Source of the DNA: Treponema succinifaciens DSM 2489
Lineage (GTDB): Bacteria; Spirochaetota; Spirochaetia; Treponematales; Treponemataceae
Length of the DNA: 64,000 nt
Assembly (NCBI RefSeq): GCF_000195275.1
Contig: NC_015385.1
Span: forward strand, 1,938,501-2,002,500
Direction of reading: 5' to 3'
In this document: positions 1 through 7,549 of the stretch, in pieces
How positions within the stretch are numbered: position 1 is the first letter of the stretch
Layout of the letters: every line of letters starts with the position of its first letter
Program-made: the position numbers and the translations under genes
Notes under the pieces: model-generated
The model's database searches: none
What the model saw: the letters and a program-made list of their open reading frames with translations, nothing else
Told to the model about the DNA's origin: nothing

Positions 1-399
1 GTATTCTTTTTCAAGCTCCGCGGAAGGATGTGAAAGTTTTGCGGCGAAGTCTCCGTCGTTTGTAAAAATAATAAGGCCGCTTGAAAACATATCAAGTCTG
101 CCAACATTGTAAAGACGCTCCGAATAAGCTTCCTTGAGCAAATCCGCCGCAACAGGCCGACCTTTTTCATCGCTTGCGGAACACACGTATCCAGAAGGCT
201 TATTTAAAAGAACATAACATTTTTTTTCTTCAAGGTGGATTTCTTTTTCATCAACACAGACTTTGTCTTGGACGTCGACTTTAGTTCCAAGCTCTGTTAC
301 AACAGTTCCGTTTACGGTAACGCGTCCAGCGCAAATAATCGCTTCGCTGGCACGGCGGCTTGCAACACCGCATTTCGCCATGTACTGCTGAAGGCGCAT
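1..399 (-). CDS. rluB: Pseudouridine synthase RluB/RsuA family, 3'-truncated by window edge
   Basis: Reading on the minus strand from the ATG at 399 gives 133 codons before the left edge, so the C-terminal half is missing. Residues 1-60 (starting MRLQQYMAKCGVASRR) are an S4 RNA-binding domain. Then comes the start of the synthase fold with LLNKPSGY, and GRLDMFSSGL, whose Asp103 is the expected catalytic aspartate. Family members convert a uridine in 23S or 16S rRNA to pseudouridine. It lies 28 bp downstream of scpB, an arrangement common in bacteria. RluB and RsuA subtypes cannot be separated from this half. Confidence 0.9.
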   Translation of the reverse strand, partial: MRLQQYMAKCGVASRRASEAIICAGRVTVNGTVVTELGTKVDVQDKVCVDEKEIHLEEKKCYVLLNKPSGYVCSASDEKGRPVAADLLKEAYSERLYNVGRLDMFSSGLIIFTNDGDFAAKLSHPSAELEKEY

Positions 400-427
400 A
401 ACGTCTTCTTTTTTCTCTTTTGAATTA

Positions 428-1087
428 TTAACGGGCAAGTTCGAACCTCTCGCTTTCTTTTTCATCAAGCTGCGGCAAATCGGCAATGCTCTGTAAATGG
501 AAGAATTCAAGAAACTCTTTTGTTGTGCCGTACATGACAGGTTTTCCGGGAATATCTTTTTTTCCGACTTCCTTTATAAACTTTCTGTCAAGCAAAACAC
601 GCATCATGTTGTCCACATTTACATGGCGGATGCTTTCGATTTCCGCACGCGTTATAGGCTGACTGTAAGCAATTATCGACAAAGTTTCAATAGCGGCACG
701 GCTTAACCTGCCTTCATTCTTTTTTCCATACCGCTCTTTTACAAAGTCAAAGCATTCTCTTTTTGGCGTAAGAGTCCAGCCTCCGATAATCATCGAAAGC
801 TCAATTCCTGAATCCGCATTTGAATATTTTTCTTTTAGACGCTCTATGCATTCTTCAATTACATTAGGAGCCATCTTTGTTATCTTTGAAAGATTTTCAA
901 CAGTCTGAGGCTCGCTTTCCAAAAAAAGAACAGTTTCCAAAAGAGCAGTTTCTGTATCAAGATTTAATTCTGCCCGGCGCTTTTCAAGGTCATTTTCAGC
1001 TTCATCCAAGGTATCTTCCAAAGCCTCTATATTTTCATTTGGTTCTTTTTTTTCCTCTGAAATCATGCCGCTTTCTGCTTCCTGCAT
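428..1087 (-). CDS. scpB: Segregation and condensation protein B
   Basis: 219-residue winged-helix protein. Residues 45-215 match ScpB: ALLETVLFLESEPQTVENL for the first winged helix, then LSRAAIETLSIIAYSQPITR and the GKPVMYGTTKEFLEFF stretch. ScpB joins ScpA and the Smc ATPase in the bacterial condensin complex that compacts and segregates chromosomes. An acidic, lysine-rich N-terminal 40 residues precede the fold. The start overlaps the end of scpA by 25 bp, and a GGAG 10 nt upstream lies inside scpA, so translation is probably coupled. A second Met at residue 8 is an alternative start. Confidence 0.93.
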   Translation of the reverse strand: MQEAESGMISEEKKEPNENIEALEDTLDEAENDLEKRRAELNLDTETALLETVLFLESEPQTVENLSKITKMAPNVIEECIERLKEKYSNADSGIELSMIIGGWTLTPKRECFDFVKERYGKKNEGRLSRAAIETLSIIAYSQPITRAEIESIRHVNVDNMMRVLLDRKFIKEVGKKDIPGKPVMYGTTKEFLEFFHLQSIADLPQLDEKESERFELAR

Positions 1088-1818
1088 ATTTTTATATCTC
1101 CAAACATTTTATTTTGATATATTTCAACTAAATTCAATTTTACTGCTTCAAGAATCGCCATAAAAGCGCAAATCACGTCAAGTTCGTTGCCTTTTCTAGT
1201 TATCAAGTCTGTAAACATGCATTCGCTTTTCTTTTCCAAAAGCTCGTTTATCAAGGCTATTTTTTCATTCGGAGCAATATCCTCGCCCATGTTCAAAAGA
1301 CGCTCGTCTGGATTTACATTTGTAAGATTCCTAAAAATCTTCTGCATATCCTGAAGCAAAGCCCAAGTGTCCATCTTTTTCCACTGGGAATCATCTTCGT
1401 CAAACGGAAGCGTTCTTTCTATTTTTTTACGCTCAAAGCTCCATTCGCTCTGCTCTTCCTGCTCTTCCATTAAAACAGAAAGTTTTTTAAAACGCTGATA
1501 TTCAATAAGCTGCTCAACAAGTTCTTCGCGGGGATCTTCCATGCTTTCGTCATCGTCATATCGGACTTCAACAGGCAAAAGAAGGCGGCTCTTTATGCAC
1601 GCAAGTTTTGCAGCCCAAAGATAGAATTCGCTCAGATCCTGCAAGTCAAGCTCCACAGCATAGTCAAGGTAGTCCTGAAACTGCTCCGTAATTTCCGCAA
1701 TCGGAATATCATAGATATTTATTTTATTTTCGCGTATAAGGCTCCATAAAAGATCAAGAGGTCCTTCAAATGTTCCTGCCATAAATTTTCTATGGCAAAC
1801 TGTCCGTTCTTGTTCCAT
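1063..1818 (-). CDS. scpA: Segregation and condensation protein A
   Basis: Kleisin subunit of the Smc-ScpAB condensin complex. The N-terminus has the hallmark FEGPLDLLWSLIRENKINIYD, which binds the Smc neck, and the C-terminal winged helix (from about residue 190) contains the LELVEIYQ-like stretch that caps the Smc head. The frame is open to 1866, but the ATG at 1818 has a GGAG at 6-nt spacing and gives the usual 251 residues, so I take that start. It lies 22 bp after folK and overlaps scpB: one transcript recA-folK-scpA-scpB-rluB is likely. Confidence 0.92.
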   Translation of the reverse strand: MEQERTVCHRKFMAGTFEGPLDLLWSLIRENKINIYDIPIAEITEQFQDYLDYAVELDLQDLSEFYLWAAKLACIKSRLLLPVEVRYDDDESMEDPREELVEQLIEYQRFKKLSVLMEEQEEQSEWSFERKKIERTLPFDEDDSQWKKMDTWALLQDMQKIFRNLTNVNPDERLLNMGEDIAPNEKIALINELLEKKSECMFTDLITRKGNELDVICAFMAILEAVKLNLVEIYQNKMFGDIKICRKQKAA

Positions 1819-1840
1819 TTTGCACTCCGAAGCAATATTT

Positions 1841-2347
1841 TTAAAACGAACAATATTTTTCCACACGCTGATCCTTTAAAAGCTCCAGTTTTTTTCCGTA
1901 GAATTCTATGTCCGCTTTATTAACATCGGCATTTTTTTGCAAAACTTCAAGAAAAGGCGCAAGAACAAACGCTCTTTCTAAAAGACGCTCGTGCGGAATC
2001 ACAAGATTTTCTTTTTTTACAGTCTGATTTCCAAAAAGCTCTATGTCAATGTCCAAGGAGCGCGGACCGTTTCTAACTTCAAGACTTCTGTCGCGTCCGA
2101 ATTTCTGTTCAATTGAGTGGATTTTTTCAAGAAGAGAATCAGGAGTTCCGCTGAACTTTCCAACGGCAACCATATTATAAAAATCATCTTGCTCGCAGAC
2201 ATACATGGCCGCAGTTTTATATATGGAAGAAACTTCAAGCCCATGTATAAAATCCGCAAGGCAAGAGCAGGCTCTTTTTAAAAGCTCAAGTGAAGAAAAC
2301 GCCCCGAAACTTTTATTAGAGCCAAGCCCCAAAACAACATGTTCCAT
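1841..2347 (-). CDS. folK: 2-amino-4-hydroxy-6-hydroxymethyldihydropteridine pyrophosphokinase
   Basis: HPPK transfers pyrophosphate from ATP to 6-hydroxymethyl-7,8-dihydropterin in folate synthesis. Visible motifs: VLGLGSNKS at the N-terminus, YKTAAMYVCEQDDFYN (substrate pocket), GRDRSLEVRNGPRSLDIDIELFG (the metal/ATP signature) and LVIPHERLLERAFVL. Length 168 matches single-domain HPPKs. The ATG at 2347 is 5 bp after the recA stop with little ribosome binding site of its own, so it is probably translated by coupling to recA. No folP or folB is nearby. Confidence 0.93.
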   Translation of the reverse strand: MEHVVLGLGSNKSFGAFSSLELLKRACSCLADFIHGLEVSSIYKTAAMYVCEQDDFYNMVAVGKFSGTPDSLLEKIHSIEQKFGRDRSLEVRNGPRSLDIDIELFGNQTVKKENLVIPHERLLERAFVLAPFLEVLQKNADVNKADIEFYGKKLELLKDQRVEKYCSF

Positions 2348-2352
2348 AAATT

Positions 2353-3621
2353 TTAGAAAAGCTCATCTGGCACAGGCTTATCTTCTGAAGCGGCCTTTGC
2401 AAGGCTTGCTGCCTTTGACTTTGCAGCTTTTGCAGTTTTTTCTTCTGCGTCAGGAGCTTTTTCAGCAGGCTTTTCTTCTTTTGAAGGTGAGTCAACGATA
2501 GAGCCAGTTCCAACACCTTTTGCCCGCATTTCCTTTTCATACTGAAGAATCTGCTCTTTTGTTACAACTTCGCCCTCTTTTGTACGCAAAACCTGTCCAG
2601 GAAAAATCTTTTCACGCAAAGTATTTTCAAGCTCCATTTTAAATGCCGGATTATTTTCTATATAGGCAACCGCATTTTCCTTTCCCTGACCGACTTTTTC
2701 TTCTCCTCTTGTGTACCAGGCGCCGCGTTTGTCTATAAGCCCATGTTTTACAGAAGAGTCCAAAATAGATGCGGCAGAAGAAATTCCTTTTCCAAAGTAA
2801 ATATCAAGTTCAACCTTGCGGAATGGAGGAGCAACTTTGTTCTTTACAATTTTTACACGCACGCGGTTTCCTACAGCATCCTCTTCGCCCTTGCCGTCAA
2901 TTGATTCAATTCTGCGGATTTCAAGACGAATGGAAGAATAGAATTTAAGCGCATTTCCGCCTGTTGTAGTTTCAGGGTTTCCAAACATAACGCCAATTTT
3001 CATGCGGATCTGGTTTATAAAGACTACAATGCACTTGCTCTTTCCGACAATGGCAGTAAGTTTTCTAAGTGCCTGGCTCATAAGACGAGCCTGAAGTCCC
3101 ATAACGGAATCTCCCATCTCGCCTTCAATTTCTTTTTGAGGAGTAAGGGCGGCAACTGAATCCACAACAATTATGTCAACAGCACCAGAGCGAACAAGGT
3201 TTTCGCAAATTTCAAGAGCCTGCTCACCTGTATCCGGCTGACTCACCCAAAGTTCATCAATGTTAACACCAAGATTTTTGGCATAAACAGGGTCTAAAGC
3301 GTGCTCAGCATCAATAAAAGCCGCAATTCCGCCAAGTTTTTGAGCTTCCGCTACAGCATGAAGCGCAAGAGTAGTTTTTCCAGAGCTTTCAGGACCGTAC
3401 ATTTCAATTACACGTCCGCGCGGATAGCCTCCAATTCCAAGAGCCTCGTCAAGCAATATTGAGCCTGAAGGAACAACGTCAATAGAAGCGGTGTCTGTTT
3501 TTGTTCCAAGCTTCATCAAAGAGCCTGTGCCGAACTGCTTTTCAATCTGAAGCCTTGCAGCCTCCAAGGCCTTTAACTTTTCCGACATTTCAACCGGAAA
3601 TTTTTCTTCTGTCTTAGCCAT
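2353..3621 (-). CDS. recA: Recombinase RecA
   Basis: DNA-dependent ATPase for strand exchange. Walker A GPESSGKT is at residues 76-83; Walker B-like [12 protein letters not shown] and the L2-loop region [16 protein letters not shown] follow. A frame opens at a TTG (3633), but that TTG overlaps the ribosome binding site; GGAG followed by an A-run precedes the ATG at 3621, giving 422 residues. This exceeds the usual ~350 because of a Lys/Ala/Glu-rich C-terminal tail from about residue 360, ending in the acidic PVPDELF. It heads the recA-folK-scpAB transcript. Overlapping palindromes lie upstream (3647-3709); no obvious LexA site was recognised. Confidence 0.97.
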   Translation of the reverse strand: MAKTEEKFPVEMSEKLKALEAARLQIEKQFGTGSLMKLGTKTDTASIDVVPSGSILLDEALGIGGYPRGRVIEMYGPESSGKTTLALHAVAEAQKLGGIAAFIDAEHALDPVYAKNLGVNIDELWVSQPDTGEQALEICENLVRSGAVDIIVVDSVAALTPQKEIEGEMGDSVMGLQARLMSQALRKLTAIVGKSKCIVVFINQIRMKIGVMFGNPETTTGGNALKFYSSIRLEIRRIESIDGKGEEDAVGNRVRVKIVKNKVAPPFRKVELDIYFGKGISSAASILDSSVKHGLIDKRGAWYTRGEEKVGQGKENAVAYIENNPAFKMELENTLREKIFPGQVLRTKEGEVVTKEQILQYEKEMRAKGVGTGSIVDSPSKEEKPAEKAPDAEEKTAKAAKSKAASLAKAASEDKPVPDELF

Positions 3622-3646
3622 TTTTTTCTCCAATATAACAGCAGGA

Positions 3647-3709
3647 ATAAAATCTTAAACAAAAAGCAGCGGAAACTAAAACTCCAAAGTTCTTAATTTA
3701 AGATTTTAT
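3647..3709. promoter_or_regulatory. Overlapping palindromes in the recA 5' region
   Basis: A perfect 12-bp inverted repeat (ATAAAATCTTAA at 3647-3658; its complement at 3698-3709) encloses 39 bp. The right arm overlaps a second perfect dyad, TCTTAA-T-TTAAGA (3691-3703). Three TCTTAA half-sites thus lie 26-88 bp upstream of the recA start codon. They could be operator half-sites, or a long mRNA stem-loop. The rest of 3622-4005 is AT-rich without a gene, apart from the promoter of the next gene. I found no convincing -35/-10 pair for recA. Confidence 0.45.
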
Positions 3710-3928
3710 AACTTTATATACATTTTTTTTTAATTTTATGCACTGAATTCAAAAAAGTCTTTGGAAATATACCATAAAAAAAAATAGTTTTAAAGTAGAA
3801 AAAGAAAAGATACACAGAAATCATCTTTGTCATAAAACGATTCAAATTGAATTTAATAATGCGTTCAAAAAACAGCGGCGGAAAGAGAGGCGGCAGTCAA
3901 AAAATCAGCAAAAAACTTACTAACCCAC

Positions 3929-3954
3929 TTGACAAATCCCGGGGGGGGTACAAT
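3929..3954 (+). promoter_or_regulatory. Promoter with G8 tract in its spacer
   Basis: TTGACA at 3929-3934 and TACAAT at 3949-3954 flank a 14-nt spacer that contains eight consecutive G (3941-3948). The spacer is three short of the optimal 17, so gain or loss of Gs by slipped-strand mispairing would change promoter strength. A 6-bp dyad GCTGAA-TTTT-TTCAGC (3961-3976) sits at the likely transcript start. Poly-G tracts in promoters are an established phase-variation device in T. pallidum; its use here is inferred. Confidence 0.55.
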
Positions 3955-4005
3955 AGACTTGCTGAATTTTTTCAGCGGAATCTATTGTTTTTAAGGAGCG
4001 GGCTT

Positions 4006-4950
4006 ATGAAAAAGTTTGCTAAAATTTCAGCTGTGCTGGCTGCCATGGCGATTGCATTTTCTTTTGCAGGCTGCTCTGACGGAAGCTCCGGCGGCGGCTC
4101 TGACAGTTCAGAAATAACCGGCGGAGAAACTTCAGGCGGAGGAACTTCAGGCGGAAGTGGAGAAATTTCAAAAGACTTTGTAAAAATTCCGGCTGTTTCA
4201 ATCACAGGAAGCGAAAGTTGGACACCGGAATCAGAAGTATTTGTAAGTAAACGTAGACTTGAGATAAAATCATTTTGGATGAGCGACCACGAAGTAACGC
4301 AGGCGGAATGGAAAGATGTAATGGGTAGTACTCCTTCTTACATGGCGAATGTAGACGGAAATCCGGACAACAACCCTGTAAATGAAGTAAGCTGGTATGA
4401 TGCACTTGTCTACTGCAATAAACGTTCTATAAAGGAAGGCTTGACATCGTGCTACAAAATAAAAGATTCTACCGACCCGGACAAGTGGGGAAAAGTACCG
4501 ACAAAAAGCGATGATACATGGAACGCCGTAACTTGCGACTGGAAAGCAAACGGCTACCGTCTGCCTACAGATGCCGAATGGGAATGGGCAGCACGAGGCG
4601 GAGAAAACTATAAATACGCCGGAAGCGACGATATAGATGATGTTGCGTGGTATGCAAAATATGAGTATGAGTATGACAAAGGAACAAGGGAAGTAAAAAG
4701 AAAGAAACCGCACGGCTACGTACTTTATGACATGAGCGGAAACGTATGGGAATGGTGCTGGGACTGGTGGAGAGAGAACATACCAAGCGATACGCCTGCT
4801 GAAGGTGTGCCGTCCGGTTCTCTCCGCTCTCTACGTGGTGGTTCTTGGTGCAACTACGACAACATCTGCTCTGTTGACAGCCGGGGCATTAAAGCTCCGA
4901 GCGAAGGGGGCAATATTACCGGCTTCCGCGTTGTGCGTTCATGCGAATAG
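4006..4950 (+). CDS. FGE-sulfatase-fold (SUMF1-like) lipoprotein, candidate variable protein
   Basis: The ATG at 4006 has GGAG at 7-nt spacing and begins a lipoprotein signal peptide ending SFAGC (Cys23), followed by a Gly/Ser linker. The frame also opens upstream at 3847, but that part reads through the promoter. Residues 65-314 form a formylglycine-generating-enzyme/C-type-lectin fold: SDHEVTQAEWKDVMG, NPVNEVSWYDALVYCN, GYRLPTDAEWEWAARGG, YDMSGNVWEWCWDWW, LRGGSW and terminal GFRVVRS. Real FGE catalytic cysteines are not evident, so a surface binding or variable protein is more likely than an enzyme. Codons from about 4837 to 4930 are unusually rich in NNC and differ from the AT-rich neighbours, as expected of a retroelement variable region derived from AAC codons. 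No reverse transcriptase or template repeat is seen in the window. Confidence 0.85.
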   Translation: MKKFAKISAVLAAMAIAFSFAGCSDGSSGGGSDSSEITGGETSGGGTSGGSGEISKDFVKIPAVSITGSESWTPESEVFVSKRRLEIKSFWMSDHEVTQAEWKDVMGSTPSYMANVDGNPDNNPVNEVSWYDALVYCNKRSIKEGLTSCYKIKDSTDPDKWGKVPTKSDDTWNAVTCDWKANGYRLPTDAEWEWAARGGENYKYAGSDDIDDVAWYAKYEYEYDKGTREVKRKKPHGYVLYDMSGNVWEWCWDWWRENIPSDTPAEGVPSGSLRSLRGGSWCNYDNICSVDSRGIKAPSEGGNITGFRVVRSCE

Positions 4951-4955
4951 CGTTT

Positions 4956-5007
4956 TTGCCCCGCGCCGGGCAATGTGTATAACTGGACCGCGTCTTTTTG
5001 GGCGCGG
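4956..5007. repeat. Two GC-rich dyads just downstream of the variable-like 3' end
   Basis: TTGCCC (4956-4961) and GGGCAA (4968-4973) form a 6-bp stem with a 6-nt loop, five bases after the stop codon. CCGCGTC (4988-4994) and GGCGCGG (5001-5007) form a 7-bp stem (one T-G pair) with loop TTTTTG. Neither is followed by a T-run, so they are poor terminators. In known retroelement targets a GC-rich cruciform follows the variable region; the position fits but the function is inferred. A third dyad, TTCAGC-CTTA-GCTGAA (5102-5117), repeats the arms of the dyad at 3961-3976. The remaining gap to 5166 shows nothing else. Confidence 0.5.
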
Positions 5008-5166
5008 CAACTATAGCACGGATTGGTGTTTAAATGTAGTGCGCATCGCTGTTTTAATGCAGACGCATCAGTGCCGTCATCTAGGCTTATAGACGGAAAA
5101 ATTCAGCCTTAGCTGAACCTTTCTGTATGACAAGCCATTTGCTTCACTTAAAACAGAAAACAAAAC

Positions 5167-5195
5167 TTGCCTTTTTAGCAAATTTCAAGTATTAT
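5167..5195 (+). promoter_or_regulatory. Promoter of the ferredoxin gene
   Basis: TTGCCT (5167-5172), a 17-nt spacer and TATTAT (5190-5195), about 57 bp before the ferredoxin start. Confidence 0.6.
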
Positions 5196-5252
5196 TTTTT
5201 TAGAAGATTTCTATAAATAGAAGTTTTCCACACACACAAACCGAGGTATTTT

Positions 5253-5423
5253 ATGGCTTACAAAATTTCATCGGACTGCATCAACTGCGGAGCATGCGAA
5301 GGCGAATGCCCTTCAGAAGCAATCAGCGAAGTAAACGACAAGCGTCAGATTAATGCTGACAACTGCGTAAGCTGCGGATCTTGCGCTTCTGTATGTCCAG
5401 TTGGAGCAATCTCAGAAGAATAA
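5253..5423 (+). CDS. 2[4Fe-4S] ferredoxin
   Basis: 56-residue protein starting at ATG 5253, with GAGG 6 nt upstream. Two CxxCxxCxxxCP clusters are complete: Cys9, 12, 15, 19 and Cys38, 41, 44, 48 (DCINCGACEGECP and NCVSCGSCASVCP). This is the clostridial-type low-potential electron carrier that serves pyruvate:ferredoxin oxidoreductase and hydrogenases in anaerobes. It is a monocistronic unit with its own promoter and a strong terminator, consistent with high expression. It points to an anaerobic fermentative lifestyle. Confidence 0.96.
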   Translation: MAYKISSDCINCGACEGECPSEAISEVNDKRQINADNCVSCGSCASVCPVGAISEE

Positions 5424-5447
5424 CAGCCACAAGCTGTTAAAGAACAA

Positions 5448-5485
5448 GGCTGTTCAGGAATATTTTCTTGAGCAGCCCTTTTTTT
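5448..5485 (+). terminator. Intrinsic terminator after ferredoxin
   Basis: GGCTGTTCA (5448-5456) pairs with TGAGCAGCC (5469-5477), 9 bp with one T-G pair and a 12-nt loop, followed by C and seven T (5479-5485). The T-run directly abuts the next gene's ATG. Confidence 0.85.
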
Positions 5486-6361
5486 ATGAAGCAAAAACTT
5501 TTTTTAATCGTAGGAACATTTTTTTCACTTTTTTGTGTATGGTCGCAAAGTTTTCCGCAAATTCCGTCTTTGGAATCGCGCGACTTTCTTTTTTCCCAGT
5601 ACCAACAGGAAGTCCAGCAGTGCCAAAAAGATTTTTTTAAGTCAAATACAAGCGTTCAGGCTTTCTATTCATACAAAGCAAAAAAAGGCGACACAATTTT
5701 CACCATGGCGGCAAGATGCAGCATTTGGCAGGAAACTTTGTCAACCGCAAATTCCATAGAAAACAGCAGCGAGCTTCTTGAAGGCAAAACAATAATTCTT
5801 CCTTCCGCAAACGGAATTTTTATCCCGGAGTTTCCTGCTACTTCCATTGAATTTCTGCTTGCAAACGAGCATAAAGAAAAAATAATGCAAGGAAAATTTG
5901 AGCAGTACAAAATAAACGGAAGAATTTTCTATTTTATTCCCGGCGAAAGATTCAGTCCGGCTGAACGGGCGTATTTTTTAAATCCCGGAATGTCCATGCC
6001 GCTAGAAAAAAGCATTCTTACTTCCGACTACGGAAAACGGCAAAGCCCCATAACCGGCAGATGGCAGTTTCATAAAGGAATCGACCTTGCAGCTCCAACG
6101 GGAACTTCTGTATTTGCCTGCAAAACTGGAATTGTAAAATCCGTGGAAAGAGGAAACAAAATCTACGGAAACCACATCGTAATTTCCCACGCAGGCGGAA
6201 TGGAAAGCTCCTACGCCCATCTTTCTGAAATCCTAGTCGAAGAAGGAGAAGCGGTTGCAACAGGACAGAAAATCGGAAAAGTCGGAACAACAGGACTTTC
6301 AACAGGGCCGCATCTTCACTTTGAAATAAAGCAGAACGGCTCTTCATTATATCCACGGTAA
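5486..6361 (+). CDS. LysM and M23-family peptidoglycan endopeptidase
   Basis: A signal peptide (MKQKLFLIVGTFFSLFCVWSQS) is followed by a LysM-like stretch (KAKKGDTIFTMAARCSIWQETLSTAN, about residues 65-110). The C-terminal M23 (LytM) domain has the zinc ligands in HKGIDLAAPTGT (H and D), YAH and HLHFEIK. Such enzymes cut peptide crosslinks in peptidoglycan; the HxxxD and HxH ligands are intact, so it should be active. The ATG at 5486 touches the preceding terminator's T-run and has no ribosome binding site; a TTG at 5468 with AGGA 8 nt upstream is a credible alternative that would add six residues. Confidence 0.92.
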   Translation: MKQKLFLIVGTFFSLFCVWSQSFPQIPSLESRDFLFSQYQQEVQQCQKDFFKSNTSVQAFYSYKAKKGDTIFTMAARCSIWQETLSTANSIENSSELLEGKTIILPSANGIFIPEFPATSIEFLLANEHKEKIMQGKFEQYKINGRIFYFIPGERFSPAERAYFLNPGMSMPLEKSILTSDYGKRQSPITGRWQFHKGIDLAAPTGTSVFACKTGIVKSVERGNKIYGNHIVISHAGGMESSYAHLSEILVEEGEAVATGQKIGKVGTTGLSTGPHLHFEIKQNGSSLYPR

Positions 6362-6409
6362 ATACTTAAAATAAAAGAAATTACACTAGAAATATAGAAG
6401 ATTTAAGAT

Positions 6410-6415
6410 TATAAT
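6410..6415 (+). promoter_or_regulatory. -10 box 6 nt from start codon (leaderless candidate)
   Basis: A perfect TATAAT lies 6 nt before the ATG at 6422, with no ribosome binding site between, so transcription would begin at or next to the start codon. The -35 region is weak (TAGAAA at 17-nt spacing). Confidence 0.5.
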
Positions 6416-6421
6416 ATCAAC

Positions 6422-7426
6422 ATGAAATCTTGCATTTCTAGGAAAAACAAAAAAGTTTTCTCTTTGATGCTTTTGGCTTTCTGCGGAATCTTTCTGTTAA
6501 AAGCCGAGCCTTTCCGTGTGCGCAAGACAAATTTAATTGCAATCGATTCACTTTTTGAAAAAAAATCAGTTGAAGCAGGCGTAAACGATGCAGTTGTAAT
6601 AAAACTTCCGGAAGACAAGACTTTTATAGAAGGAATTGAAATTTCAATAAAAGTTCCAAAAATAGTCGCAGAATGGAGGGATTCCGTAGCATGGTCTTTG
6701 TATTCAGGAATTTCACCAGTTCCAGATGCAAAACTGATTGACTACAGCGGAACAAGAGCGGAAGTCGGAACGTTCGGTGAAAGTTTAAGTTTTAATATAA
6801 AAGTTCCAACAAAGAAAAACAATTCAATAAAAAGCGATGCATATTCATATATGGCGCAGATGATTCCTGCAAATGCCGACGGCTTTTTGTTCTTCAGGCT
6901 TCAGCTCGCAATGAAAGGCTCAAGCGATTCCATTTCAAAGTCAAAATTCAGCGTGTGCGCATATCCGATTCTTTCAAATGAAGGGAAAATTTCTCTTGCC
7001 ATAAATTCTCCAGAAAACGAAGATGAAAAAGAATTCACTGTTTTTGTTGACGGAAAACAGTCGGAGCTTGGCAAAAAAGACATTCTTGTTCCAGCAGGAA
7101 GCCATAACGTAAACATCGTAAGCGGCTCTTATCGTAATGAAGTGCGCACTGTAAGCGTTGAGCAGGCAAAGACTTCAAGCATTGAAATTTCACTTAGGGA
7201 AATAAAGCCAATAATCAGGCTCATTGCGCCAGAAGGTACAAAAATAGCATTCGACAATGACGAATACACGGCTCCAGTAGAACAGTTCTATACAACAAGC
7301 GGCGACCACACCGTAAAATTCATTGTTGGCGACTACGAAATAACAAAGACAGTTTCAGCATTGGATGGGCGAAGCTACAATATTTCTGTAAACATTGACG
7401 CAACTATTGAAGAAACGGACGAATAA
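6422..7426 (+). CDS. Exported protein with PEGA-like C-terminal domains
   Basis: 334 residues with an N-terminal signal peptide (a basic start, then VFSLMLLAFCGIFLLKAEP). I do not recognise the N-terminal 190 residues, which look beta-rich. Residues 195-330 contain two PEGA-like beta modules (FTVFVDGKQSELGKKDILVPAGSHNV; APEGTKIAFDNDEYTAP...TTSGDHTVKFIVGDYE), a surface/periplasmic fold that usually binds cell wall or other proteins. It follows the M23 peptidase by 60 bp, so an envelope role is plausible. It probably has its own leaderless promoter. Confidence 0.75.
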   Translation: MKSCISRKNKKVFSLMLLAFCGIFLLKAEPFRVRKTNLIAIDSLFEKKSVEAGVNDAVVIKLPEDKTFIEGIEISIKVPKIVAEWRDSVAWSLYSGISPVPDAKLIDYSGTRAEVGTFGESLSFNIKVPTKKNNSIKSDAYSYMAQMIPANADGFLFFRLQLAMKGSSDSISKSKFSVCAYPILSNEGKISLAINSPENEDEKEFTVFVDGKQSELGKKDILVPAGSHNVNIVSGSYRNEVRTVSVEQAKTSSIEISLREIKPIIRLIAPEGTKIAFDNDEYTAPVEQFYTTSGDHTVKFIVGDYEITKTVSALDGRSYNISVNIDATIEETDE

Positions 7427-7463
7427 AGCCGCAAATTCAACAAATATTTAACCAACCATTTAA

Positions 7464-7510
7464 GTGTCAAGCACGGCAATGACATTAAACTATAAAACTT
7501 GAATTTCAAG
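7464..7510 (+). repeat. Dispersed palindromic repeat, copy A (degenerate)
   Basis: Shares TCAAG, then a CAC..CAATGACATT arm and a TATAAAACTTGAA tail, with copies at 49243, 49347 and 51146. The left stem arm is degraded here (only GTG/CAC pair). It ends in the perfect dyad CTTGAA-T-TTCAAG (7498-7510). Confidence 0.6.
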
Positions 7511-7549
7511 CTAAACAATAAAAAAAACAATTCAAGAAAAACGGAATGC

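Noticed and set aside
3622-3846. LexA/SOS box at recA
   Set aside because: No site matching the common LexA consensus types was visible; only the TCTTAA palindromes.
3847-4005. N-terminal extension of the FGE-fold lipoprotein upstream of 4006
   Set aside because: It would translate through the poly-G promoter spacer and hide the signal peptide; the ATG at 4006 has a well-spaced GGAG and a lipobox.
4270-4786. Antisense open frames within the FGE-fold gene
   Set aside because: Shadow frames of a clear coding gene; no starts with ribosome binding sites or recognisable domains.
4805-5092. 95-codon frame overlapping the 3' end and downstream dyads of the FGE-fold gene
   Set aside because: It is the shifted frame of the variable-like region; no ribosome binding site or fold.
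4951-5117. Template repeat or reverse transcriptase of a retroelement next to the variable-like gene
   Set aside because: The 300 bp downstream contain dyads but no second copy of the 3' region, and no reverse-transcriptase frame exists in the window.
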